From Winogradskyella ouciana (GTDB lineage Bacteria; Bacteroidota; Bacteroidia; Flavobacteriales; Flavobacteriaceae), in the NCBI RefSeq assembly GCF_009709615.1, contig NZ_WJYA01000004.1:744001-808000 (forward strand): a stretch of DNA of 64,000 bases. The letters run 5' to 3'. Positions 7,018 to 15,527 of this stretch are shown one piece after another. The number at the start of each line of letters is the position of its first letter. The stretch's first letter is position 1. The notes beneath the pieces were generated by a model. The model worked only from the letters and a program-made list of their open reading frames with translations. It did not search any database and was not told the DNA's origin. The position numbers and the translations under genes are program-made.

Positions 7018-10000
7018 ATGGTTATATTGTTAAAAAATCATTTTCATACCAGGCTTTCATTAATCATACTTATGGTTTTTGGTCTTCAATCACAATTTCT
7101 AGCACAAGAAAAGGATAAAGCGATATCAAAAAGTATATATTTTACAGCCAATCTCGGACAGGAATCCCATTCAAAGGCCAATCAAATATTAAAGGCTATA
7201 GTAAATGCTTCTCAAAGCGACTCTAATGCCGCTTTTGTAGGATTGGGTAACAGTACCAGATCAAAAGGATATCCAGAATCCAAAAGTGAAAGAAAGGCTG
7301 AGGAAGCGTTTTTAGTGACTAATGTCTTAGAGCCACTTTCTGGTTTTAATGGTGAAATTATTTTTATTCCTGGTAAGTACGAATGGAATAAAGGTGGCCA
7401 TAAAAATATTGATGATCTCGAATCATTTTTACAAGATAATAGCGACGCTAAATTTTGGCCAAACGACGGTTGCCCAATAGAGCGTGAAACATTAAGTGAT
7501 GAGGTAGAGTTGGTGATGGTAGATACGCAATGGTATCTTGAAGATTGGGACGACCATCCTTATATTAACAACGATTGTGAGATTAAAACGCGAGAGCAAT
7601 TCTTTCTTCAGTTTAAAGATGAACTTAAAGATGAGCAGAATAAAACTATTGTGGTGGCACTTCATCATCCAGTGCTTACAGCCACAAGAAAAGGATTGAT
7701 TGGTCGTATGGGTGGCTTATCTAAGCAAGCCTATTACCACAACGATATGCAATATTTGGTTGGCCGTTTAGAAACCTTGGCAAGTCAATTTCAAGATGTG
7801 ATATTTGTTTCTGGTAGCGATAAAAACCTTCAATTTTTAAAAGATGATGGTATTCTGCAAATTATAAGTGGCGCGTCGGGAAAAACTTCGAAATCAAACC
7901 CAAATGAAGACGATGGCCATTTTGGTTCAGACCAGACAGGATTTGCAAAGTTGAATGTCTTTAAGGATGGGAGCTCAGAAGTCGAAATTTATACAGTTAA
8001 TGGGAGTGATGTTACAAAAGCATTTACAACCAAAATCAAATTGAAAAAAGGAGAACTTGAAGATTTTGACTATCATCAAAAATCTGATTTCGGTTCAACA
8101 TACAAAGACGCTATTTACACAAAAGAAGAAGTTAATAAATCTGGTTTTTACAAATGGTTTTGGGGAGACCATTATCGTGAAATCTATGGTCGCGAGATTG
8201 AAGCTCCCGTTTTGTTTTTAGATAGTTTGCCCAATAACGTTAGGGCAATTACCGAAGGTGGAGGAAACCAATCGCGAAGCTTAAGGTTAATTGATGACAA
8301 TGAGAACGAATATACCATTAGGGAACTACGAAAAAGCGCATTAAGGTTTCTACAATCTAAAATAAAGGATCATTATGTGATAGACTATGCAGATGATACT
8401 GTTGTGGAGGACATAGTTCAGGATTATTACACAACAGCTCAACCTTACGCACAGTTTGCCATAAACGAACTTTTAGATGCAATTGATATTCCACATGCTA
8501 ACCCTAAAATTGTCTATGTGCCAAAACAAAAACGTTTAGGAAGGTTTAATGAAAGTTATGGTGATAAACTTTACATGTTTGAAGAACACGTAGGAGACGA
8601 AAATAAAGAATTTGACACCTTCGGAAATGCAGATGATATTATCAGTACCAAGGATATGTTGTTAGAGCTCCAAAATGATAAAGACGTTAAAATCGATGAG
8701 GCCAGTTATTTAAGAGCAAGATTGTTTGATATACTCATTGGTGATTGGGACAGACATGCAGACCAATGGCGTTGGGCATTGCACGAGAAAGAAGATGGTA
8801 CGCTGCTTTATAAACCTATTCCGAGAGACCGTGATCAAGCTTTTCCAAAATACGACGGTGTGTTTCCTGCAATCTTAAAATTAACTTCTCCATTGGCGAG
8901 AAATATGCAGACCTATGCGCCAGAAGTTGATAATATTAAGACATTTAACAATGCCGTCTATTATTTGGATAAAAGCTTTATAAACGAGGCAAGTTGGGAG
9001 GACTGGAAAACCCAGGCGGAAAATATTCAAAATAACCTTACCGATGAGGTTATTGATAATGCCTTTGCGAATTTACTTGCAGATACCAAGGACGAAAGTA
9101 CTGAACATATCAAATCTGTTCTTAAACAGCGACGAGAAAATATGGTATCCATTGCCAAAGATTATTACGATTATTTTAAAAAACACGAAATAGTCGTAGC
9201 AACCAATAAAGACAATAAGATTACCATAGAAAGAATGCCAGACGGCAAGACCAAGGTTCTTATTACCCAAAAAGACAAAATCATTTTAGAGAACACCTAT
9301 AATAAAGACGAAACCAAAGAACTTTGGATCTATGCATTAGACGGTGACGATGAAATTACAGTAAAAGGTAAAGGAAATAGTTATATACATACCAAGATTT
9401 TTGGAGGTGAGGAAAATGATATTTATAATATTGAAAACAGTAAAGCTGTAAAAATTTACGATTACAGATCAAAAAAGAATACGTTTAACGGTTCAGTTAG
9501 CAAGTGGCTAACTGATAGTTATGATGTAAATAATTATAATCCACAAAAGCGAAAAGATGCTAACAATGTTTTGTTGCCAACCATAGGATTTGATCCTGAT
9601 GCAGGTTTTAAAACCGGTGCAACCAATACACTTACAACCTACAGTTTGCTAAGAAATCCTTTTACTACAAAGCATACATTGAATGCCGCGTATTATGCTG
9701 CAACTTCAGGTTTTGAATTTTCTTATGTTGGTGAGTTTGCACACGTATTCTACAACTGGAATTTAGAATTGGATACAAGAGTGACAAGCGATAAATATGC
9801 TATTAACTTCTTTGGTATTGGAAATGAGACCCCTTATGATGGAGATACGGATGACTTAGACTTTAACAGAACAAGAATTAGCCAATGGCATATACAACCA
9901 TCACTTGTCTATAAAACTGGAGGAAATGTAAGTGCACATGTAGCGGCACGAGTAGAATCAAACCAAGTTGATGATGGCCAGAATGGTTTCGTACAAGCAT

Positions 10001-10608
10001 TCCTAAACCCAGATAATAATGTATTTGATAATCAAATATATGCAGGCGCAGAGGTTGGTATAGAATTTAATAATAAATCAGGAATGATTAGTTTACCAAC
10101 ACGAGGGTTGCAATTAGGTTTTGTAGCTGGGTACAAGCAAACTATTGATTCAGATTTCAACAATAAATTTACATACCTTACACCAACAGCGTCCTTTATT
10201 TACCCGATTCATGAAAGTGGTTTGGCGACTTTGGCAACTAAAGTTCAGGCAGATTTTAGGTTCGGTGATAACTATGAGTTTTACCACGCAGCTACAGTTG
10301 GCGGCAATAATAGTTTAAGAGGTTTCAGAAACGAACGTTTTATGGGGAAAACAGCCTTTTTCCAAATGACAGATCTCAGAGTGTGTTTTTTAGAACAACG
10401 CACTGGCTTTGTTCCTCTGAGAATAGGTGTTACGGGTGGGTTCGACCTTGGTCGTGTTTGGAACGATAATGAAGATTCAGACAAATGGCACAACAGTTAT
10501 GGTGGTTCGGTTTTTATAAACGGATTTCAGGCATTTACAGCTAATATAGGGTATTACAAAAGTGTTGAAGATAGCCGTATCATATTTACAGCCGGATTTA
10601 GGTTTTAA
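7018..10608 (+). CDS. Outer-membrane fusion: degenerate metallophosphoesterase, kinase-like segment, BamA/TamA-type barrel
   Basis: 1196 residues with a signal peptide ending near residue 30. Residues about 38-345 follow the metallophosphoesterase pattern (SIYFTANLGQ, FVGLGNSTRSKGYP, FIPGKYEW, MVDTQWYLEDWDDHP, VALHHPVL, VSGSDKNLQF), but the usual metal-binding GD, GDN and GNHD positions read ANL, LGN and PGKY; only the HHP motif remains intact. Residues about 380-700 contain GDWDRHADQWRW (from 575) and PRDRDQAF (602-609), a pattern like the catalytic and metal motifs of FAM20/CotH-type kinase folds. The last third, from about residue 860, is a BamA/TamA-type beta-barrel with GGNNSLRGF near the end and a terminal aromatic. 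It stands alone, in the direction of the next gene. Surface exposure is inferred. Confidence 0.82.
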   Translation: MVILLKNHFHTRLSLIILMVFGLQSQFLAQEKDKAISKSIYFTANLGQESHSKANQILKAIVNASQSDSNAAFVGLGNSTRSKGYPESKSERKAEEAFLVTNVLEPLSGFNGEIIFIPGKYEWNKGGHKNIDDLESFLQDNSDAKFWPNDGCPIERETLSDEVELVMVDTQWYLEDWDDHPYINNDCEIKTREQFFLQFKDELKDEQNKTIVVALHHPVLTATRKGLIGRMGGLSKQAYYHNDMQYLVGRLETLASQFQDVIFVSGSDKNLQFLKDDGILQIISGASGKTSKSNPNEDDGHFGSDQTGFAKLNVFKDGSSEVEIYTVNGSDVTKAFTTKIKLKKGELEDFDYHQKSDFGSTYKDAIYTKEEVNKSGFYKWFWGDHYREIYGREIEAPVLFLDSLPNNVRAITEGGGNQSRSLRLIDDNENEYTIRELRKSALRFLQSKIKDHYVIDYADDTVVEDIVQDYYTTAQPYAQFAINELLDAIDIPHANPKIVYVPKQKRLGRFNESYGDKLYMFEEHVGDENKEFDTFGNADDIISTKDMLLELQNDKDVKIDEASYLRARLFDILIGDWDRHADQWRWALHEKEDGTLLYKPIPRDRDQAFPKYDGVFPAILKLTSPLARNMQTYAPEVDNIKTFNNAVYYLDKSFINEASWEDWKTQAENIQNNLTDEVIDNAFANLLADTKDESTEHIKSVLKQRRENMVSIAKDYYDYFKKHEIVVATNKDNKITIERMPDGKTKVLITQKDKIILENTYNKDETKELWIYALDGDDEITVKGKGNSYIHTKIFGGEENDIYNIENSKAVKIYDYRSKKNTFNGSVSKWLTDSYDVNNYNPQKRKDANNVLLPTIGFDPDAGFKTGATNTLTTYSLLRNPFTTKHTLNAAYYAATSGFEFSYVGEFAHVFYNWNLELDTRVTSDKYAINFFGIGNETPYDGDTDDLDFNRTRISQWHIQPSLVYKTGGNVSAHVAARVESNQVDDGQNGFVQAFLNPDNNVFDNQIYAGAEVGIEFNNKSGMISLPTRGLQLGFVAGYKQTIDSDFNNKFTYLTPTASFIYPIHESGLATLATKVQADFRFGDNYEFYHAATVGGNNSLRGFRNERFMGKTAFFQMTDLRVCFLEQRTGFVPLRIGVTGGFDLGRVWNDNEDSDKWHNSYGGSVFINGFQAFTANIGYYKSVEDSRIIFTAGFRF

Positions 10609-10650
10609 ACTAATGGCACTACCAGTGCATAACAGTTTATGATATAAGAT

Positions 10651-11379
10651 ATGAGAAAACAACTAATCGATTTTTTACGAGGGCTTAAAAACCTTTTAAA
10701 GGAGAAATTTCACAATTCAAACCCTAAATGGCCTTACATTATCACTGCATTTCTATCAACTATTTTAGTGGTTGTATCCATCATTTTATTTGTGAAATTC
10801 ACTCATGGAATGATGTCCGAACTTTTTGAGAGTTACGACAAAGCCATAAGCGAGTACGTCTGGACTCATAAATCAGCATTTCTTACAGATTATATGGTAG
10901 CAGTAACCGAAATTGGCGATGTTATAGGTTACGGGATAGTATTTGGCCTATTGATAGTTGTTTTTTTGGCTGTATTTAAACATTGGAAATATATAGCACA
11001 ACTTGGTTTGGTATTGATTTTGGCGCTTAGTTCCAATGTTTTATTAAAGGAAATCATCAATAGGTCAAGGCCTTTGGGAGAGCACATGGTTACGGTAAAG
11101 ACTCTTAGTTATCCGAGCGGACATGCCATGGTGTCCATGGCATTTTATGGTTTTTTAATTTACCTAATAGCCTATTTTAAAATGAACAAAGTTTTAAAAG
11201 TCTGTCTAATCACTATTTTGACGATTTTGATATTAAGCATTGGCATAAGTCGAATTTATTTAGGTGTACATTACCCATCAGATGTATTGGGTGGTTATAT
11301 TGCGGGAATTATGTGGGTAACGTTTTGTGTTCTGATTTTCAATCTTGTAAAGATATTTAGGAGAGATCCTGAAACCTGA
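10651..11379 (+). CDS. PAP2-family membrane phosphatase
   Basis: 242 residues, a type 2 phosphatidic acid phosphatase. All three signature motifs are visible: KEIINRSRP (from Lys133), PSGH (155-158) and SRIYLGVHYPSD (Ser200, Arg201, His207). Five to six hydrophobic segments place it in the inner membrane with the active site facing the periplasm. Family members remove phosphate from phosphatidate, undecaprenyl diphosphate or similar lipids; which applies here cannot be read from sequence. It starts 42 bases after the barrel protein, with no terminator between, so co-transcription is possible. Confidence 0.92.
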   Translation: MRKQLIDFLRGLKNLLKEKFHNSNPKWPYIITAFLSTILVVVSIILFVKFTHGMMSELFESYDKAISEYVWTHKSAFLTDYMVAVTEIGDVIGYGIVFGLLIVVFLAVFKHWKYIAQLGLVLILALSSNVLLKEIINRSRPLGEHMVTVKTLSYPSGHAMVSMAFYGFLIYLIAYFKMNKVLKVCLITILTILILSIGISRIYLGVHYPSDVLGGYIAGIMWVTFCVLIFNLVKIFRRDPET

Positions 11380-11479
11380 TTATTTTTTAAGGAGGAGAGA
11401 TTAACTGCGTTGTTCTCTAGTGATTCCAAAGTTGCAAATACAACTGCCTGTGTTTTCAACACAGATGCCTTTAAACACA

Positions 11480-11511
11480 AAAACCCAAACAAGTAAACTT
11501 GATGGGTTTTT
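11480..11511 (-). terminator. Bidirectional terminator between PAP2 gene and tmRNA
   Basis: Arms 11480-11493 (AAAACCCAAACAAG) and 11498-11511 (CTTGATGGGTTTT) pair around TAAA with a small internal mismatch, with T/A runs on both sides. It can end transcripts of the tmRNA (minus) and of the plus-strand phosphatase. A separate short dyad, CACAAC-gca-GTTGTG at 11523-11537, lies closer to the tmRNA end. Confidence 0.7.
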
Positions 11512-11544
11512 CTATTTTAAGTCACAACGCAGTTGTGAGTGTCG

Positions 11545-11938
11545 TGGAGTCGGAGAGAATCGAACTCTCGTCCAAACAAGTAACCAAAGGGCTTTCTACA
11601 CGTTTATTCTTTTCTTATTTTTTCGATTGCAAGCTGGTTAAAGACAACCTACTTACAACTTAGCTTCTAAATCTCGAAAGGGCATCAAAGCACTACCCAA
11701 TCTTAGTCAATTTTTACGATGCCTCTAAAAAGAACGCCACTGACTAGGGCTTTCTGGAGACATTTAGCCTTCCTGCCTCGCAGGAATAAGCACGAATCTT
11801 ACTATAATTCAGATTATGCAGCTAAAGCGTAGTTATTCTCGCCGTTTAAAAATTTGGTTCAGCCTTTTACGTGTTTCAAAACCATTACACGACGTGCTTA
11901 CCATTTAATTAATCTCGCTGTCAAAACCAGTCGACCCC
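11545..11938 (-). ncRNA. ssrA: Transfer-messenger RNA (tmRNA), tag GENNYALAA
   Basis: The minus strand begins GGGGUCGACUGGUUUUGACAG at 11938 and ends with a T-arm (GAGAGTTCGATTCTCTC) followed by CGACTCC and discriminator A at 11545. The 7-bp acceptor stem 11938-11932 / 11552-11546 pairs with one G-U. The tag frame lies at 11843-11814: resume codon GGC, encoding GENNYALAA then TAA. With the preceding alanine this is the degradation tag added to nascent chains on stalled ribosomes. The 3' CCA is not encoded (the bases there read CGA), so it must be added by the CCA-adding enzyme. About 394 nt before CCA addition, a normal size. Confidence 0.95.
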
Positions 11939-12091
11939 TTAAATGATAGTTTCTTAAAGCACTTCTAATGTCCATAAGAAGTGCGAAATTACTAAAATTA
12001 TTAACTCAAAAGCCATACCAAACTTTATTTATCAGTTTGTTAAGAAAAAATGTCAGATTAAAGTTTTAATTTCAGTCGAAACCAATAAAAA
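11939..12091. other. Intergenic region upstream of tmRNA with an 8-bp dyad
   Basis: Contains a perfect inverted repeat GCACTTCT (11959-11966) / AGAAGTGC (11977-11984) with a 10-base spacer, located 21-46 bases upstream of the tmRNA 5' end. No convincing TAnnTTTG box for the tmRNA was found. The dyad could be an operator or an RNA hairpin; no function can be assigned. Confidence 0.4.
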
Positions 12092-12304
12092 ATGATACAA
12101 AAAGGAACCAAAGTAAAATGGAAATGGGGAAATGGCACTGCCCATGGCACAGTCATTGAAACCTACACAGAAGAAGTTACAAAAACCATAAAAGGAAACG
12201 AAGTAACTAGGAAAGGAAAATCTGGTAATAAAGTGCTTTATATAGAACAGGAAGATGGAGATACGGTCTTAAAAAGTGAGAGTGAAGTCGAGCGAGCGGA
12301 TTGA
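12092..12304 (+). CDS. DUF2945-type small Tudor-like protein
   Basis: 70 residues, highly charged, no signal peptide. The sequence GTKVKWKWGNGTAHGTVIETYTEEV followed by the closing KVLYIEQEDGDTVLKSESEVE matches the DUF2945 (hypervirulence-associated protein Tudor-like) family, a small SH3/Tudor-type barrel. Such proteins occur in stress-related gene sets in bacteria and fungi; the biochemical role is unknown. A promoter begins one base after its stop for the next gene, so the two genes appear to be separately transcribed. Confidence 0.8.
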   Translation: MIQKGTKVKWKWGNGTAHGTVIETYTEEVTKTIKGNEVTRKGKSGNKVLYIEQEDGDTVLKSESEVERAD

Positions 12305-12336
12305 TTTGTAAACGGTTTTAATTAACGTTATTTTTG
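12305..12336 (+). promoter_or_regulatory. Promoter of the alanine/saccharopine dehydrogenase-type gene
   Basis: TTTG (12305-12308), 20 bases, then TATTTTTG (12329-12336), 17 bases before the ATG at 12354. Both boxes fit the Bacteroidetes consensus. Confidence 0.68.
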
Positions 12337-12353
12337 GCAAAATTTTAAGCCCA

Positions 12354-13562
12354 ATGAAATTCGCCATTATAAAAGAACGTAAAAACCCGCCAGACAGACG
12401 TGTGGTATTCTCTCCTGAAACTTTAGCAGAAGCCAGAAAACGATTCCCAGATGCCGAATTTGTGGTTGAATCGTCAGATATTAGAGTGTTTCCTGATGAA
12501 TCTTATGCTAAGCTAGGCTTTGAAGTGACTGATGATGTCTCTGATGCCGATGTAATGATTGGTGTTAAGGAAGTTCCGATTGAAAATTTAATTCCAAATA
12601 AAAAATACTTCTATTTTTCTCATACCATAAAAAAGCAGCCTTATAATAGAAAGCTTCTATTGGCTATGCTCGAAAAAAATATTGAAATGTTTGATCATGA
12701 AACTATTGTTAACGAAAAAGGTTTTAGACTAATAGGTTTTGGTCGCTATGCTGGTTTGGTAGGTGCTTACAATGGTTTCAGAGCTTTAGGTTTAAGGGAT
12801 GGTTTGTTTAATTTACCAAAGGTAGAAACGCTTGCAGATCTTAATGAAGTTAAAGCTGAGTTAGATAAAATCACCATTCCGAATATTAAAATTTTATTGA
12901 CTGGAACTGGGAAAGTTGCTCATGGAGCCAAAGAAATTTTAGATCATTTAGGTATTAAGGAAATCAGTGATGCGCTCTATTTAACTTCGCAGTTCACAGA
13001 GCCCGTTTACGTTATGGCGGACGTTATGGAATATGCCAAACGCAAAGACGGTAAAGTAGGCGACAAGTGGGAGTTCTATAAAGACCCAACAGGTTATGAA
13101 AGTAATTTTATGCCTTATGCTAAAGAAACCGATTATTTTATAGCAGGCCATTTCTATGGAAATAATGCACCATATCTGTTTACTAGAGAAGATGCCAAAC
13201 ACCCTGATTTTAGAATCAACTTAGTGGCAGATATTTCTTGCGACATTGATGGCCCTGTGGCTAGTACGATTCGTCCTTCAACCATCGCCAATCCTTTTTA
13301 TGGTTATCATCCACAAACAGAACAAGAAGTTGCTTTTGATGCTAAGGATGCCATCACCGTTATGGCAGTGGATAATTTGCCATGCGAATTACCAAAGGAT
13401 GCGAGTGAAGGATTTGGTGAAACATTTGTAGAACATGTGATTCCTGCATTTTTTAATAATGATCAAGAAGGTATTTTAAAACGCGCTAGGATCACTACTG
13501 AAGAGGGTAAACTGACAAAACGTTTTTCTTATCTTCAGGATTATGTGGATGGTGAAGCATAG
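12354..13562 (+). CDS. Alanine dehydrogenase / saccharopine dehydrogenase (lysine-forming)-type oxidoreductase
   Basis: 402 residues of the AlaDH/PNT N-terminal superfamily. The N-terminus (IIKERKNPPDRRVVFSPE) has the catalytic Lys/Arg pattern that binds the substrate carboxylate, and FSHTIKKQPYN carries the catalytic histidine in the form typical of the lysine-forming saccharopine dehydrogenase branch. A nucleotide-binding glycine motif (LTGTGKVAHGA) is present. It catalyses an NAD(P)-dependent oxidative deamination; alanine and saccharopine are both possible substrates, and I cannot choose firmly. It has its own promoter, and its 3' end overlaps the convergent DUF1361 gene by 22 bases. Confidence 0.8.
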   Translation: MKFAIIKERKNPPDRRVVFSPETLAEARKRFPDAEFVVESSDIRVFPDESYAKLGFEVTDDVSDADVMIGVKEVPIENLIPNKKYFYFSHTIKKQPYNRKLLLAMLEKNIEMFDHETIVNEKGFRLIGFGRYAGLVGAYNGFRALGLRDGLFNLPKVETLADLNEVKAELDKITIPNIKILLTGTGKVAHGAKEILDHLGIKEISDALYLTSQFTEPVYVMADVMEYAKRKDGKVGDKWEFYKDPTGYESNFMPYAKETDYFIAGHFYGNNAPYLFTREDAKHPDFRINLVADISCDIDGPVASTIRPSTIANPFYGYHPQTEQEVAFDAKDAITVMAVDNLPCELPKDASEGFGETFVEHVIPAFFNNDQEGILKRARITTEEGKLTKRFSYLQDYVDGEA

Positions 13563-14206
13563 AAATTCTTAAACATCCAATAACCAACTGCTAAAAAAGT
13601 TCCAAAACCTAGTGTAAACAACCAAGCATCTGCATGTTGAAACGGTGCTACAAGTATATTAAAAACATCAGCAATTAAAACCTGTGGATTGCTTATAATT
13701 TCCCATGAATTATAACGCAAAAACCGACCTAAATACACTCCAAAGCCGCACAGAAATAAAATGAACAATGTCGAGGTAATTATAGGAACTTTCCTAAAGC
13801 GCTTTGCAATCAATTGTTGCATATCCAATATAGAAAGGTAGAAGAGGAGCAAACCGCTTAAGGCAAACGAAAATACCACCAAAACATCAAGCCATAATAG
13901 CGTATCATTAGCAACCCTGATATGAATTAAGTCAGTAACTATATATGGTGCATTGGGTAAAAATGCTAGCCAAACTAAAAACCATAACCCAAGTTTTAGT
14001 TTGCCTATCACTGGTTTTGAGTTTAAATACATGGTAATTGTATATGGTATGATGGCCAAAAAGACATTCCAGACTAAAAAGAGATAAAAGAATGATTGAT
14101 TCAGCTTTATTCGTACAAAAAGTACAATGATGCTAAAAGTTAACGCAACTGTGACTAAGGATAGCGTTTTAAACTTTGACTGTATGAGTGTTTTTATAGT
14201 TTGCAT
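13541..14206 (-). CDS. DUF1361 membrane protein
   Basis: 221 residues with about seven hydrophobic segments. The motif FLPNAPYIVTDLIHI and the following WLDVLVVFSFALSGLLL identify the DUF1361 family. Function is unknown. It is the last gene of a minus-strand group (DUF4173, small membrane protein, YdcF/SanA-like, DUF2809, DUF1361), and its start overlaps the DUF2809 gene by 38 bases, indicating tight coupling. It sits in the inner membrane. Confidence 0.85.
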   Translation of the reverse strand: MQTIKTLIQSKFKTLSLVTVALTFSIIVLFVRIKLNQSFFYLFLVWNVFLAIIPYTITMYLNSKPVIGKLKLGLWFLVWLAFLPNAPYIVTDLIHIRVANDTLLWLDVLVVFSFALSGLLLFYLSILDMQQLIAKRFRKVPIITSTLFILFLCGFGVYLGRFLRYNSWEIISNPQVLIADVFNILVAPFQHADAWLFTLGFGTFLAVGYWMFKNFYASPST

Positions 14207-14564
14207 AATGTTCTATAATTAATACTGAGATTATTCCGAGTGTATAGGCAACTAAATCCCCAAATTGAAACGTGCTTCCCAAAATGAGTTTAGCAGCAAC
14301 ACTATCTTGTAAATTAAAGTAGGTTAAGAATGGTGTGAGCTGAAGCAACTCAATACTATAGGCAATTAAGAGGACGACCAAAGCTGAGGCCCTCACACTC
14401 AGATTGGTGCATCCTCTAAAAATTGCATACAGTAAAATGACCACCAGATAATCGCCAAAGGTGTAGCGAATAAATCCTGTTTTTATGATAAAGGCGATAG
14501 CCAATTCTATGAGAAATAAAAAATGTGCTAAGACCAGATAATTTTTGTTGAATTGTAACTTCAT
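14169..14564 (-). CDS. DUF2809 membrane protein
   Basis: 131 residues with four predicted membrane helices. TGFIRYTFGDYLVVILLY near the N-terminus and FQFGDLVAYTLGI near the C-terminus are the pattern of DUF2809 proteins. The start codon overlaps the stop of the preceding YdcF/SanA-like gene (ATGA arrangement), and its own end overlaps the DUF1361 start. DUF2809 and DUF1361 next to each other is a recurrent arrangement in Bacteroidetes as I recall; no biochemical role is known. Confidence 0.83.
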   Translation of the reverse strand: MKLQFNKNYLVLAHFLFLIELAIAFIIKTGFIRYTFGDYLVVILLYAIFRGCTNLSVRASALVVLLIAYSIELLQLTPFLTYFNLQDSVAAKLILGSTFQFGDLVAYTLGIISVLIIEHYANYKNTHTVKV

Positions 14565-15175
14565 TGTATTTTTATTTTTTCTCCTAAAAATTTTGGTTTA
14601 ACATTAAATACTAAATCCAGACTAGCTTTAGAACGTGCCAAATATTCTCTAAAATGTGATTTGTAAACATCTCTGGCATTAAAACCAACAGCTTTTATAT
14701 CAAAGTGGTTGGCGATGTAAATAGCACGTTGGTTATGAAATTTTTGAGAAATGAACGTAATGGATGTTTGTCCAAATATTTCTTTGGCTCTCACCACAGA
14801 ATCCAAGGTTCTAAACCCAGCATAGTCTAAGAAGATTCTATTGGCGGGAATTCCTCTTGCAATTAAATCATTCTTAAAATCTGAAGGTTCATCATAATCT
14901 TTTCTGCTATTGTCTCCACTTACTAAGATGTATTCAATTTTTCCGGCTTTGTAAAGTTTTACTGTAGCATCAATTCTGTATTTGTAAAATAGATTGATGT
15001 TGCCATTTGCTGCGTACTTACCTGTACCAAGAAGTAGTCCGACCTTATTCTTAGGTATCGCGTCAACATTATCATAGACCAAATGCTTTGTTCTAAAACC
15101 CATCCAATGGTAGGTTGCAAAAACACCAATGCCAATTAGAACAAGAAGCAGTATTATAATTTTTAGTTTTTTCAT
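14561..15175 (-). CDS. SanA/YdcF-like DUF218 membrane-anchored protein
   Basis: 204 residues from the ATG at 15175; a longer TTG/ATG-started frame (to 15235) overlaps the previous gene and lacks the normal N-terminal helix, so it was not used. Residues about 4-22 form one membrane anchor. The DUF218 domain follows, with VGLLLGTGKY, YILVSGDN and FISQKFHNQRA, as in SanA (vancomycin exclusion) of enterobacteria. SanA-like proteins influence envelope permeability and may act on polyprenol-linked substrates; the reaction is unknown. It is coupled downstream to DUF2809. Confidence 0.85.
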   Translation of the reverse strand: MKKLKIIILLLVLIGIGVFATYHWMGFRTKHLVYDNVDAIPKNKVGLLLGTGKYAANGNINLFYKYRIDATVKLYKAGKIEYILVSGDNSRKDYDEPSDFKNDLIARGIPANRIFLDYAGFRTLDSVVRAKEIFGQTSITFISQKFHNQRAIYIANHFDIKAVGFNARDVYKSHFREYLARSKASLDLVFNVKPKFLGEKIKIQ

Positions 15176-15200
15176 TATGATATTATAATTAATAGGTTGT

Positions 15201-15527
15201 TCATGGTAGTTGGGTAGGATTTGGTTCATTGGCAAATTTTTTGTTCTTTTTTAAGCTAGATTTTATTTCACTTTTCCAGATTAATAAAGCTGTTAGGTAA
15301 ACTGAAGAGAAATAATAAATGGCGACAGGATGATTATCGAACTTTAGTATTAACGCTATACATATTGCAGACAAAATGATAATGTAGTATGGAAAGCACA
15401 CTTTAAAAACATATGGCTTATCCACAGGTCTTCGGTACGACCAAAAAACACAAGAAATGCTTAGTCTAACTATCGTAAATGTCATTAATCCTATAAAAAG
15501 GAATCCAAAAATCACTAAAACTATCAT
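15201..15527 (-). CDS. Small membrane protein, unknown
   Basis: 108 residues with an N-terminal hydrophobic segment (about 1-22), two more at about 46-62 and 68-85, and a lysine-rich tail. The start lies directly against the stop of the DUF4173 gene (no gap), so the two are coupled. No family is recognised. It probably acts with the other membrane proteins of this group. Confidence 0.65.
   Translation of the reverse strand: MIVLVIFGFLFIGLMTFTIVRLSISCVFWSYRRPVDKPYVFKVCFPYYIIILSAICIALILKFDNHPVAIYYFSSVYLTALLIWKSEIKSSLKKNKKFANEPNPTQLP

Noticed and set aside
11523..11545. Phage or island attachment at the tmRNA 3' end
   Set aside because: There is no integrase or direct repeat of the tmRNA end within the window; only a long-range inverted repeat was seen.
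11295..11641. Two short frames over the PAP2 3' end and the tmRNA
   Set aside because: They are shadows of the phosphatase gene and of the tmRNA, whose acceptor stem and tag frame are clear.
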